From: Serratia sp. Ag1
GTDB taxonomy: Bacteria > Pseudomonadota > Gammaproteobacteria > Enterobacterales > Enterobacteriaceae
DNA length: 59,092 bases
Assembly (NCBI RefSeq): GCF_000743355.1
Contig: NZ_JQEI01000024.1
Span: 1 to 59,092 of the forward strand
Direction: 5' to 3'
Shown: positions 25,166 through 33,530 of the stretch, piece after piece
How the letters are laid out: each line of letters begins with the position of its first letter
Position numbering within the stretch: the stretch's first letter is position 1
Notes under the pieces: model-generated
Databases searched by the model: none
Told to the model about the DNA's origin: nothing
What the model saw: the letters and a program-made list of their open reading frames with translations, nothing else
Position numbers and translations under genes: made by a program

Positions 25166-25900
25166 ATGACTAAACAATGGGTATTGGTCACCGGTGGTAG
25201 CCGGGGCATTGGCCGTGCGCTGGTGGAAGAGCTGGCTAAACAATGGAATGTAGTGTTTACCTGCCGCAATAGCCAAGCGCAGAGTGCCGAGGTGATCGCA
25301 GCTTGCGCCGGTTTACCCGGTTGGGTTGAAAGCTGCGTCTGTGATGGTAGCGACGAAGAGGCGGTGAATCAGGTTGCCCCCGAGTTGTTGTCGCGTTTCG
25401 GTGCGCCTTTCGCCGTGATCCATAACGCGGGTATCACGCTTGATGGACTCCATATTCAGCAAAATGGCGACAACTGGCGGCAAGTGATGGATACCAATTT
25501 GAACGCGATATTCTATTGGAACCGACATTTGCTGCCAGCCATGATGGCGCAAGGGGAGGGGGCATTGGTATTGATGTCCTCTGTTTCCGGTGTTAAAGGC
25601 AATATTGGGCAAACGGCCTACGCTGCCACTAAAGCGGCAATGATTGGTATGGGGCGCTCATTGGCGCTTGAGGTCGCCCGCTTTGGTATCCGGGTGAATT
25701 GCCTGCTGCCGGGGATTATTGAAAGTGATATGACCGATGCCATTCCGGCGGAAGCGTTGAAAGCGTTGCGGAAACAAATTCCATTGCGCCGTTTGGGCAA
25801 GGCCAATGAAGTCGCTCGTACCGCTGTATTTATGATTGGTGATGACAGCCGCTACATGACAGGGCAATCTCTGATCCTGGATGGTGGCCTGACCGTCTGA
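25166..25900 (+). CDS. 3-oxoacyl-ACP reductase (FabG-like SDR)
   Basis: This is a 244-residue short-chain dehydrogenase/reductase that reduces the 3-oxoacyl-ACP intermediate with NADPH. It has the cofactor loop TGGSRGIG (residues 9-16), the NAG motif (HNAGIT), the catalytic Ser in MSSVSG and the YxxxK pair in YAATKAA (about 152-156), and a conserved end (GQSLILDGG). It starts four bases after the ACP stop and closes the operon; a hairpin follows at 25947. The FabG-like pattern is clear, though a specialised substrate is likely given the context. Confidence 0.9.
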   Translation: MTKQWVLVTGGSRGIGRALVEELAKQWNVVFTCRNSQAQSAEVIAACAGLPGWVESCVCDGSDEEAVNQVAPELLSRFGAPFAVIHNAGITLDGLHIQQNGDNWRQVMDTNLNAIFYWNRHLLPAMMAQGEGALVLMSSVSGVKGNIGQTAYAATKAAMIGMGRSLALEVARFGIRVNCLLPGIIESDMTDAIPAEALKALRKQIPLRRLGKANEVARTAVFMIGDDSRYMTGQSLILDGGLTV

Positions 25901-25946
25901 AGCCGCATGTTCCTTATTGGTGGTGTCTCTGTGACTATACAGCGGC

Positions 25947-25978
25947 AGCCCTAAAAGCCATAGCGGGCTTTTGGGGCT
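25947..25978 (+). terminator. Hairpin at the end of the peptide/acyl operon
   Basis: AGCCCTAAAAGCC pairs with GGCTTTTGGGGCT (13 bp with a G-T pair) about 47 bases after the reductase stop. The stem is strong, but the following bases are not T-rich on the plus strand. Confidence 0.55.
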
Positions 25979-26612
25979 AATCCAAAGTGGCGGGGATATT
26001 TGTCCCAGAAAATCTCGTGGTTTCTACCTCTATTCTGTTCAAACTCAAATGATCACCTGTGCTCAAGGGATACACTGTTTGAGTCTTGAGCTATTTCACC
26101 TTCCTGTAATACCCTGCCCATTTTAATTTACATCTAATCAATACTCATTTGGGGTTATTTTGCCTTTTGGGAGCAAATTTGAGTTTAATTCTTTAATTTA
26201 ATAAGAATTAACCTGATAATAATTAAAAATAAATTCAATTGGTTGATTTTAAGCTGTTTTGTTTTTTGATTTCAATTTATTTTAATGGGTTTGTTCTGAT
26301 TTGTTTCAGTGATTCATTGTTGGTTAATTACATTCGGTTGGTTTTTTGTTGCAATAAAATTGTCAATTTAATTTTTTATTGATGTGGGTTATGTATAGCC
26401 GATAAATTATTTGTATTTTCTGGTGAAATAAATGTTTGTGGAAACATGGACATAATTAAATTCCTCTACTAGATTTTTTTAACCTGTTGGTTATTGCTTC
26501 TTTTTTAAAAAGATCGGTGCCTGTGTCAGGTGTTTAGTGTGATGTTTATTTTCCAAAGCTCAAATTAATTATGTCCATATTATTTCTATTTCCTTGGATG
26601 GAGATGTTATTC
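25979..26612. other. AT-rich intergenic region upstream of the TpsA gene
   Basis: No gene is visible in these 630 bases. From about 26140 the sequence is very AT-rich, with many T-tracts, as is common upstream of horizontally acquired or H-NS-silenced surface genes. I could not settle on a promoter. The ribosome site for the next gene is ggagatgttattc just before 26613. Confidence 0.5.
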
Positions 26613-29453
26613 ATGAGTAAAGCAAATAGTTCTATAGGCAATACCTCATTAAATCGCCTCACGCTGGCCATTTTGGGCAGCCTGGCGTTCGGCTCCAGCT
26701 ATGCGGCAGATCTGCCAGCCGGTGGTGCAGTCAAATTTGGTAGCGGTACCATCAGTCAGCCAACCAACCAACAGATGCAGATCAACCAAAGCAGCGATAA
26801 GTTGGCGATTGAATGGCAGAGTTTTAATGTTGCCGAAGGCAGCAAGGTTAATTTCCAACAACCCAACAGCAACGCCATCGCGTTGAACCGGGTGGTGGGG
26901 ACGGAAGGCTCCAAAGTGATGGGGCAACTGAACGCTAATGGTCGTGTGTTCCTGGTCAACCCGAATGGCGTGCTGTTTGGCAGTAATGCACAGGTGAACG
27001 TTGGCGGGCTGGTGGCTTCAACCCAGGATTTGACCCCCACCAACTTCTCTCTGGGTAAATACAACTTCAGCGGTGGCAATAGCCCGGCGAGCGTGGTTAA
27101 CCAGGGTACCATTACCGCCAAAGATGGTGGTGCGGTGGTGTTGCTGGGCGGCCAGGTGAGCAACCAGGGGAATATTCAGGCCAACCTCGGCAGCGTGAAG
27201 CTGGCGGCGGGCAAAGCGACCACGCTGGATTTCGGCGGCGATGGTCTGGTGAATATTCAGGTGACGGGCGCGGCGGCGAATGCATTGGCGGAAAACAGCG
27301 GCTTTATTCAGGCCGATGGGGGGCAGGTGGTGATGAGCGCTGCCTATGCCAACAGCAACGTGCTGCAGACCGTGGTGAATAACACTGGCACCATTCAGGC
27401 GCAAACCCTGAGCAATAAGTCGGGCAAAATCGTGCTGAGCGGTGGGCAACAGGGACTGGTCAACGTGGACGGTATTCTCGATGCCAGCACTGCCGATCAG
27501 GGTAACGGCGGTAATATCGAGACCAGCGGCCAGTCGGTCAATGTCAGCGCCAGTGCCAGTGTGGATACCCGTGGTTTTGGTGGTCAGACCGGCACTTGGA
27601 CCGTGGCAGCCGACAAGTTGAACGTGAATGACAGCACCAGCAGCAATAAAGTCTCCGCCCGCGCGGTGACAAATAGCCTGCGTACCAGCAATGTTGAGCT
27701 TATTAGCAACAGCGGCGATTTGACGTTGGGCAATGATGTCAGTTGGAGCACGGCCAATCAGTTGCTGTTAGCAGCACAGGATAACATTGTGCTGAATGCC
27801 AACCTGAAAGCCACGGGCAAGAATGCCGGAGTAGCCTTTATTGAAGGCGGTGACTATGTGTTGGCGAAAGGGAAGAGCGTTACCCTTTCTGGCCAGGGCG
27901 CGAGCTTCAGCAATAATGGCCAAAGCTATACCGTGATCCAGAATGTGAATCAGCTACAGGCAATGGAAAACGATCTGGCCGGGTATTATGTGCTGGGCAA
28001 TACCATCGATGCCAGTTCAACCGCGCAGGGGGCTGGGTTTAGGCCGATAGGTGGTGGAGGTGTTTATGAAGAGAACCCTTTTAGCGGCATATTTTCCGGA
28101 CTTGGGCAGACCATTAATCAACTCACTATCAAAGAAGGGCGAGGCTATTATTCCTCTCAGTTTGGTTCCCTTTATCGATACAGTGGTTTATTTGGAACCT
28201 CTACGGGGGAACTTCGCAATGTCGGGTTGGTGGGTGCTAATGTGAGTGCCGGTGGCCTTGTGTCCGGTATTATTGAAGGAACAACATTCATTGACGATTA
28301 TGATGCTCTTGGGCGTCAACGTCCATACGACTATGTAGGTGGTTTAGTTGCTAAACAAACAGGAGGGAGCATTCATGACGTTTATGCTGAAAATGTTAAT
28401 GTTAACAACTCAGTCACCAACGCTTATCGTATAACTGCAACCGGTGGGTTAATTGGGCATGCCGATGTTACGGTAATAAATAATGTTTATGCTACAGGGA
28501 CTGTGAAATCTGATCAGCAAGATGTAGGAGGATTGATTGGTTCTTTATATGGGAACCCATTCACTGGACAGATTTCTTACCTCAGTAATAGCTATGCTGC
28601 TGTCAATGTTAATGGCACTCATAACGTCGGTGGCTTAATGGGAATAGGAGGTGGAGCCATCAGCAACTCTTACGCGACAGGCAATGTTGTTGGAACCGGT
28701 ACAAGTGTAGGCGGATTGATTGGTTCGAGTAGTGGAATGCTGAGCAACCTATATGCTTCAGGAGATGTGAGTGGTGGTGGATATCATATTGGTGGTCTGA
28801 TTGGAGCTTTAGGGGCTGGATATGATAGCCCGACATTACTCATTGATAGCTACGCTTCTGGGAAGGTTAGTGGGCAATATCTGGTCGGTGGGTTGGTGGG
28901 TGGCGCTACTAGTGCAGTTGATTATGGTGGCAGTACATTGACTATCAGCAAGTCTTATGCAACTGGAAACGTAAGCGCGAGTAGTTCTAGTGTTGGTGGC
29001 TTGGTTGGTAGCCTTTGGAGTTCCGAGATTAATGACTCTTACGCTACAGGGAGTGTCACAGGTTCTATGACTGTGGGCGGTTTGGTAGGTACTGTTGCGC
29101 AATCAACTATAAGTAACTCTCATGCTACAGGGAACGTCATTGCAACAATTGTAGCCAATGGGTATCAGTCGCAGGCTGGCGGCCTAGTTGGCTTTATGCA
29201 GCGCTCAGCTATCAAAGACTCTTATGCGGCGGGTAATGTCACGGGAGGTCAATATGTAGGTGGGCTTGTAGGTTCGGTTGTTCAATCAACGATCAATAAC
29301 TCGACAGCTCGTGGGAATGTTGCTGGTAGTACCTCTGGTGTTGGTGTTCTGTTCGGAGGAGTTGATTATAAGCCAGAGACCATTATAAGTAATTCCTATG
29401 GTTACGGCACCGTGAATGGTAGTAAATGTACAGGTTGGTACTGCGGTCTGTAA
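26613..29453 (+). CDS. TpsA two-partner secretion adhesin with GLUG repeats
   Basis: The product is a 946-residue secreted exoprotein. The signal peptide ends near SSYAADLP, and the N-terminal TPS domain follows (AVKFGSGTI, NPNGVLFGSNAQVNVGGLVAS), the part recognised by the TpsB pore. Residues about 480 onward consist of GLUG-type repeats (GGLVG, SYATGNV) that should extend a beta-helix. The protein ends in KCTGWYCGL: a Cys pair at the very C-terminus is also seen in HMW1-type adhesins, where it keeps the protein tethered to the pore, so surface retention is likely. I preferred the ATG at 26613 because ggag lies nine bases upstream and the signal peptide then has normal length; the frame is open back to 26571. 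Codon and base use turn AT-rich after about 28030, suggesting that the repeat half has a different origin. Confidence 0.85.
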   Translation: MSKANSSIGNTSLNRLTLAILGSLAFGSSYAADLPAGGAVKFGSGTISQPTNQQMQINQSSDKLAIEWQSFNVAEGSKVNFQQPNSNAIALNRVVGTEGSKVMGQLNANGRVFLVNPNGVLFGSNAQVNVGGLVASTQDLTPTNFSLGKYNFSGGNSPASVVNQGTITAKDGGAVVLLGGQVSNQGNIQANLGSVKLAAGKATTLDFGGDGLVNIQVTGAAANALAENSGFIQADGGQVVMSAAYANSNVLQTVVNNTGTIQAQTLSNKSGKIVLSGGQQGLVNVDGILDASTADQGNGGNIETSGQSVNVSASASVDTRGFGGQTGTWTVAADKLNVNDSTSSNKVSARAVTNSLRTSNVELISNSGDLTLGNDVSWSTANQLLLAAQDNIVLNANLKATGKNAGVAFIEGGDYVLAKGKSVTLSGQGASFSNNGQSYTVIQNVNQLQAMENDLAGYYVLGNTIDASSTAQGAGFRPIGGGGVYEENPFSGIFSGLGQTINQLTIKEGRGYYSSQFGSLYRYSGLFGTSTGELRNVGLVGANVSAGGLVSGIIEGTTFIDDYDALGRQRPYDYVGGLVAKQTGGSIHDVYAENVNVNNSVTNAYRITATGGLIGHADVTVINNVYATGTVKSDQQDVGGLIGSLYGNPFTGQISYLSNSYAAVNVNGTHNVGGLMGIGGGAISNSYATGNVVGTGTSVGGLIGSSSGMLSNLYASGDVSGGGYHIGGLIGALGAGYDSPTLLIDSYASGKVSGQYLVGGLVGGATSAVDYGGSTLTISKSYATGNVSASSSSVGGLVGSLWSSEINDSYATGSVTGSMTVGGLVGTVAQSTISNSHATGNVIATIVANGYQSQAGGLVGFMQRSAIKDSYAAGNVTGGQYVGGLVGSVVQSTINNSTARGNVAGSTSGVGVLFGGVDYKPETIISNSYGYGTVNGSKCTGWYCGL

Positions 29454-29464
29454 CATCCAATTTT

Positions 29465-29488
29465 AGCCTGGCACAAGCCAGGCTTTTT
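29465..29488 (+). terminator. Terminator between tpsA and tpsB
   Basis: AGCCTGGC and GCCAGGCT form a perfect 8-bp stem around ACAA, followed by TTTT. It would lower transcription of the pore gene relative to the adhesin gene. Confidence 0.75.
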
Positions 29489-29530
29489 ACTGCCGATATC
29501 AAGCTACCCCTAACCTGACAAGACAACGTA

Positions 29531-31228
29531 ATGACAAACAATAAAAAAAGTTCCCGGCCACGCAATGCCTGGCCTTGGTTGCCGCTACTGCTGGGATTTG
29601 GCAGTGTGCAAGCGGCGACGCCAACCCTACCTGATGCCGGGCAAAGCCTGCGTGAACTTGATACCCGTCGGCCAATGCTGGCACCAACAACCGCCCCCGA
29701 GCTGGGGCTGCCTATGCCTGCTAAACCTGCCCCAGCGGCACCTGCCAGCGATGAGCAGGTTACGGTCAAAGTGAACACGTTTACCCTGAGCGGCAATACG
29801 CTATTTTCTAACGCTATTCTGCTTGCGCAACTGCAGGAATACACCGGACGTGAACTGACGTTGCCGCAGTTATATGAGGCGGCACAGCGTATCACCACCT
29901 ATTACCAGCAGCGTGGTTATGTGCTTAACCGTGCCTACCTGCCGGAACAGGAGATTGACAACGGTGTGGTGAACATCGCCATATTGGAAGCGCACTATGG
30001 CGAGATCAAAACCGACAACAGCTCGCGTCTTTCTGATGCCACGTTGAATCGCCTGATCGGCAGGATCGCGCCAGATGAGGCCATTAACGCCGGTAAACTG
30101 CAGCAAACCCTGTTGTTATTGAATGATACGCCTGGCGTGCAGGCTCGTTCGACACTGCTTGCCAGCAAAAAACCGGGTGCTGCCGATCTGCTGGTGGAAG
30201 CTAAACCGACACCTTTGCTTAGCGGTAACCTTGAGGTGGATAACTACGGCGGCAAATATACCGGTAAAAACCGCTTGAATGCCGATGTTGCGATCAACAG
30301 CCCGTTAGGTTTGGGGGATCGTCTGCGCTTGCGTGGTTTGGCTAGCGATGAGCGGCAACATTATTACTTTCTGTCATACGATGCCCCGATAAATCGCTGG
30401 TTTACCCGCTTGGGGGCTGCGTATTCCAATATGGACTATACTCTGGGAAAAGATTTTGCCGATCTGGATGCGTACGGTAATGCTCGCACTACCAGTGCCT
30501 ATATCTCCCAACCGTTATTCAGAAGCCGAACGTTAACCATCAGCAGTCAACTGCAGTTTGACGACAAGCGGTTGCGGGATAACATCGATCTGTTCGACAG
30601 CAAAAGCCATAAAAACAGCCGGTTGTGGACGGCCAGTCTTAGCGCTAATGGCCAGGACAGTGTTGGCGGTGGTGGGTTAAACTTTGTTTCCGCCAGTATC
30701 AGCAACGGTAACCTGGAGATGACTGATCCCACCACTGCACAGAACGATAGCCAAACTGCGCGCACGGCGGGTAACTTCAGCAAATTCAATCTGACTGCCC
30801 TGCGGTTACAGGCGATCAGTGAACGCTGGAGTGTCTATAGCCAGTTTAGCGGTCAGCTAGCGTCGAAAAACCTCGATTCTTCAGAACAATTCTCGCTGGG
30901 GGGCGTCAACGGTGTGCGGGCTTATGCATCGGGCACTGCCAGTGGTGATTTGGGCTGGATGACGAATCTAGAACTGCGCTATGCGATCGCTCCTGCCTGG
31001 CAGTGGAAAACCTTCTTTGACTATGGTGGAGTGCGAACCAGTAAATCGCCGTGGACAACGGATAAAAACCACCAACAGCGTGGTGCCTTAGGAACCGGAG
31101 CCAGTTGGTTTGGCGATCAACGTCAGGTTTCACTGCAACTGGCGTGGCGGGTAAATCACCCCGATAACAGTGACAGCAAGCAGGATGGACAACCGCAAGT
31201 GTGGCTGCAGGCATCACAGGGTTTTTAA
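29531..31228 (+). CDS. TpsB outer-membrane transporter (ShlB/FhaC/HecB family)
   Basis: This 565-residue protein is the 16-strand outer-membrane pore that secretes the adjacent TpsA protein. A signal peptide (LPLLLGFGSVQAA) and a Pro-rich linker precede two POTRA domains (about 75-225, for example VNTFTLSGNTLFSNAILL and YYQQRGYVLNRAYLP). The barrel begins near LSGNLEVDNYGGKYTGKNR. The conserved loop motif appears as NGVRAYASG, that is VRAY instead of the more usual VRGY. The protein ends in Phe as outer-membrane barrels do. The partner gene lies 77 bases upstream, separated by a terminator-like hairpin. Confidence 0.9.
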   Translation: MTNNKKSSRPRNAWPWLPLLLGFGSVQAATPTLPDAGQSLRELDTRRPMLAPTTAPELGLPMPAKPAPAAPASDEQVTVKVNTFTLSGNTLFSNAILLAQLQEYTGRELTLPQLYEAAQRITTYYQQRGYVLNRAYLPEQEIDNGVVNIAILEAHYGEIKTDNSSRLSDATLNRLIGRIAPDEAINAGKLQQTLLLLNDTPGVQARSTLLASKKPGAADLLVEAKPTPLLSGNLEVDNYGGKYTGKNRLNADVAINSPLGLGDRLRLRGLASDERQHYYFLSYDAPINRWFTRLGAAYSNMDYTLGKDFADLDAYGNARTTSAYISQPLFRSRTLTISSQLQFDDKRLRDNIDLFDSKSHKNSRLWTASLSANGQDSVGGGGLNFVSASISNGNLEMTDPTTAQNDSQTARTAGNFSKFNLTALRLQAISERWSVYSQFSGQLASKNLDSSEQFSLGGVNGVRAYASGTASGDLGWMTNLELRYAIAPAWQWKTFFDYGGVRTSKSPWTTDKNHQQRGALGTGASWFGDQRQVSLQLAWRVNHPDNSDSKQDGQPQVWLQASQGF

Positions 31229-31239
31229 TCGCTTGTCCC

Positions 31240-31268
31240 TATGCCCGTTTGGTTACGCTACGGGCATA
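31240..31268 (+). terminator. Terminator after tpsB
   Basis: TATGCCCGT pairs with ACGGGCATA, followed by aaaacttt; the hairpin begins 12 bases after the stop codon. Confidence 0.65.
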
Positions 31269-31880
31269 AAACTTTCTTATATGATGCTCCATCGGGTTGT
31301 TGTCTTATTCGAGCCATTATCTCCCCTCGCCCTTGTGTTTTAAAACCGAGTTATAGGTTTGACGCATGACTAATGTTGGACGGAATAGATCAACTTTTTA
31401 GGTAAAAAAAGGAAAACTCTCTGTGTTTTTTATTGGAATAATCCTGCATTTTTGCGCTAGTTTCATTTTTTTCATAGGATGAGTTAATTCACTCTCAATT
31501 GACTTAGCAGGCATTTTAGCTATTAACTTCTGTACCGCTTAATCTATGTGGTAGTTATTTCTACCATTTCAATTCTTTATTGATTAATAAAGAATCTCTT
31601 TTTTGATTTGTTTTTAATCATTAAACATAAGCATTATTTAACTTGCTGATAATTTTTGAGATTATGCTGTTTTGATATAACATGAGAAGTTCTTAACCTT
31701 GAGTGTTAATGTTTTAGAAACACTAATATCATAAGTGTTACACTTAAGCTGATCGGTTATACTCTGTTCAGGATTCAGGATGTTATCCGGAGGTAGGGGC
31801 CAAAGCTCCTGAAAGCTATTGTGGAAATGACAAAGGAAAAAGAAATCCACATTTTTCTTTGTGAAGATTAACGAGGTTGT
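31269..31880. other. AT-rich intergenic region before the recombinase gene
   Basis: No gene is visible. The region is AT-rich throughout, with T- and A-tracts. A short open frame on the minus strand (31662-31898) overlaps the recombinase start and has no recognisable features. Confidence 0.5.
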
Positions 31881-32429
31881 ATGACTAGTCGTAAGCATTT
31901 AACACCTTCTGAGGTGGAAAAGTTGCTTGAGGCAACCCTAAAAGGTAAGAATCCTGAACGAGATTACTGCTTGATTTGGATGTGTTTTATTCATGGCTGT
32001 CGAGTGAGTGAGATTAATAGTTGGCGGTTGTCCGACATCGATCTTGAGGGGGGCAATATCTATATTCATCGACTGAAGAATGGCTTCTCGACAATTCACC
32101 CTTTGTACATGCGTGAAAGGAAGTGCCTACAACGCTGGTTGGCAAAAAGAAAGCATTACAGAGGGGCAGATAGTGAATGGTTGTTTCTTTCTAACCGGGG
32201 TGCTCGTTTATCACGCCAACGAATCTACTGGTTAATTCGTAATTATAGTGAGGCTGCTAATTTAGAGGTGAATGCTCATCCACACATGCTCCGTCATGGC
32301 TGTGGTTTCGCATTGGCAGATAGAGGGATAGACACTCGCTTGATTCAGGATTTTCTTGGGCATAGGAATATTCAGAATACGGTATTATATACCGCAAGCA
32401 ATGCCAGAAGGTTTAAGGAAGTATGGTGA
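31881..32429 (+). CDS. FimB/FimE-type tyrosine recombinase
   Basis: This is a 182-residue site-specific recombinase, the short form typical of fimbrial switches. All catalytic residues are visible: Arg41 (GCRVSE), Lys66 (HRLKNG), His135-x-x-Arg138 (HPHMLRH), His161 (GHRNIQ) and the nucleophile Tyr170 (VLYTAS). It lies 34 bases from the left inverted repeat of a 298-bp-spaced element in front of the major pilin gene, so its natural substrate is almost certainly that element. A second recombinase of equal length and layout is encoded at 43563-44114, unlike E. coli, where fimB and fimE are adjacent. Confidence 0.92.
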   Translation: MTSRKHLTPSEVEKLLEATLKGKNPERDYCLIWMCFIHGCRVSEINSWRLSDIDLEGGNIYIHRLKNGFSTIHPLYMRERKCLQRWLAKRKHYRGADSEWLFLSNRGARLSRQRIYWLIRNYSEAANLEVNAHPHMLRHGCGFALADRGIDTRLIQDFLGHRNIQNTVLYTASNARRFKEVW

Positions 32430-32482
32430 TTGACACGTAATTAAATATGTCTAAGGAGTCACTTTGAACTAAATTGCAACAT

Positions 32483-32511
32483 ACTCTAAGGATGCTCAAA
32501 AATAATGTCAA
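32483..32511 (-). promoter_or_regulatory. Sigma-70 promoter inside the invertible element, pointing away from the pilin gene
   Basis: On the minus strand, TTGACA (32511-32506) and TAGAGT (32488-32483) are separated by 17 bases: a perfect -35 and a four-of-six -10. Transcription would leave through the left repeat toward the recombinase gene. After inversion the same promoter would map to about 32723-32751 on the plus strand and drive the pilin operon with a leader of about 165 bases. Confidence 0.65.
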
Positions 32512-32681
32512 CACTAACGATTCAATATTTTAGAATTCGCTAAAAAATCAATAAAAAACAAATAGTTAAAAGAGTAATGTTCTTCTTGGAAACCCAATTA
32601 TATCTCGGCTTTTTCTCAAAAAAAACAAGTGTAAATCTCCACTAAAAATTAGCTCATTTTTTGACTGGAATTTTATCCCGT

Positions 32682-32724
32682 TAAATTAATTTATTCAGAT
32701 TTAAAATCTGAATAAATTAATTTA
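32682..32724. terminator. 43-bp near-perfect palindrome inside the invertible element
   Basis: AAATTAATTTATTCAGATT (32683-32701) is matched exactly by its reverse complement at 32705-32723, and flanking bases 32682/32724 also pair. A T-rich tract (tattttttaatttt) follows on the plus strand. It could stop recombinase read-through into the pilin gene in this orientation, or be a protein binding site. Confidence 0.55.
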
Positions 32725-32924
32725 TTTTTTAATTTTGGATTTTTCCTCTAAAGGAGTCACTTTAGTTCAAAATGAATCGTTTGGCTGGAAAGGTTTGCGC
32801 TGCTCAATACCTATTGACGGAGGGAGCTTCCAGGCTCTGAACTAAATAAAAAGGAATGACATAGGGTTATGTCAGAAATAAACAAGTGCACGTATAAAGT
32901 GCATTATTTTAAAGGAAAAGTAGT

Positions 32925-33449
32925 ATGAACAAGAATCTTGTCGCCGTTGCCATGTTAGCTGCCTCCGCGTTTACCGCCAATGTGTTTGCTGCAGATGGTA
33001 AGATTAATTTCACAGGGAGCATTATCCCTAACCCTTGTACTGTTACTGGTGGTACAGCCGATCAGACTGTTAACCTCGGTACTATTGGTGTGACCGCATT
33101 CCCTGTTGCTGGTGCTCTGGCCGGTGCTCAATCCTTTACCCTGAAACTGACTAACTGCCCAGATACTATCACTTCCGCTCGTGTAAGTTTCGACGGTACT
33201 TCAGCTTCAAATGATAACTCTGTGCTGGCTTTGACCCCTGCTGCAGACGCTGCTACAGGCGTTGGTGTTCAGATCACTGATAAAACGGGTGCAGTAGTTA
33301 AGCTGTTCGACAGATCTTCTGAGTACGCATTGGCCAGTGGTACTGCTGTTAATAACCTGGATTTTGTTGCTCGCTATATTTCAACTTCAGCGAACGTGAC
33401 TTCTGGTTCTGCTAACGCCGTTACCAACTTTACTATTGTTTATCCTTAA
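32925..33449 (+). CDS. Major fimbrial subunit (type 1 family pilin)
   Basis: This gene encodes a 174-residue pilin. A signal peptide (MNKNLVAVAMLAASAFTANVFA) is followed by a mature pilin with the typical Cys pair (PNPCTV and TNCPDT) and donor-strand N-terminus (DGKINFTGSI). It ends in VTNFTIVYP with the penultimate Tyr seen in chaperone-usher subunits. The site aaaggaaaag lies just before the ATG. It is the first structural gene after the invertible element, and an attenuator follows, as expected for the most abundant subunit. Confidence 0.9.
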   Translation: MNKNLVAVAMLAASAFTANVFAADGKINFTGSIIPNPCTVTGGTADQTVNLGTIGVTAFPVAGALAGAQSFTLKLTNCPDTITSARVSFDGTSASNDNSVLALTPAADAATGVGVQITDKTGAVVKLFDRSSEYALASGTAVNNLDFVARYISTSANVTSGSANAVTNFTIVYP

Positions 33450-33491
33450 GTTTTGTCTGCCTGATTTCACCAGGGCAGCATAAAGCCTGGT

Positions 33492-33515
33492 CAGGGGGAA
33501 TTCCCCCTGGCTTTT
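33492..33515 (+). terminator. Attenuator between pilin and chaperone genes
   Basis: CAGGGGGAATTCCCCCTG is a perfect 18-bp palindrome followed by GCTTTTC. It would keep pilin message in excess over chaperone and usher message. Confidence 0.7.
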
Positions 33516-33530
33516 CTCTATATGGTTTAA

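Larger units (their letters stand above)
32463..32771. promoter_or_regulatory. Invertible promoter element (fim-switch-like), bounded by 11-bp inverted repeats
   Basis: TTTGAACTAAA at 32463-32473 and its exact reverse complement TTTAGTTCAAA at 32761-32771 bound a segment of 298 bp centre to centre, close to the size of E. coli fimS. The direct repeat AAGGAGTCACTTT overlaps both (32453-32465 and 32751-32763). A tyrosine recombinase gene ends just upstream and the major pilin gene begins 154 bases downstream. The only good promoter inside points left, so this assembly appears to hold the OFF orientation. Confidence 0.8.

Noticed and set aside
28051-28245. Short frame inside the TpsA gene
   Set aside because: It lies wholly within the adhesin coding region in another frame and has no features of its own.
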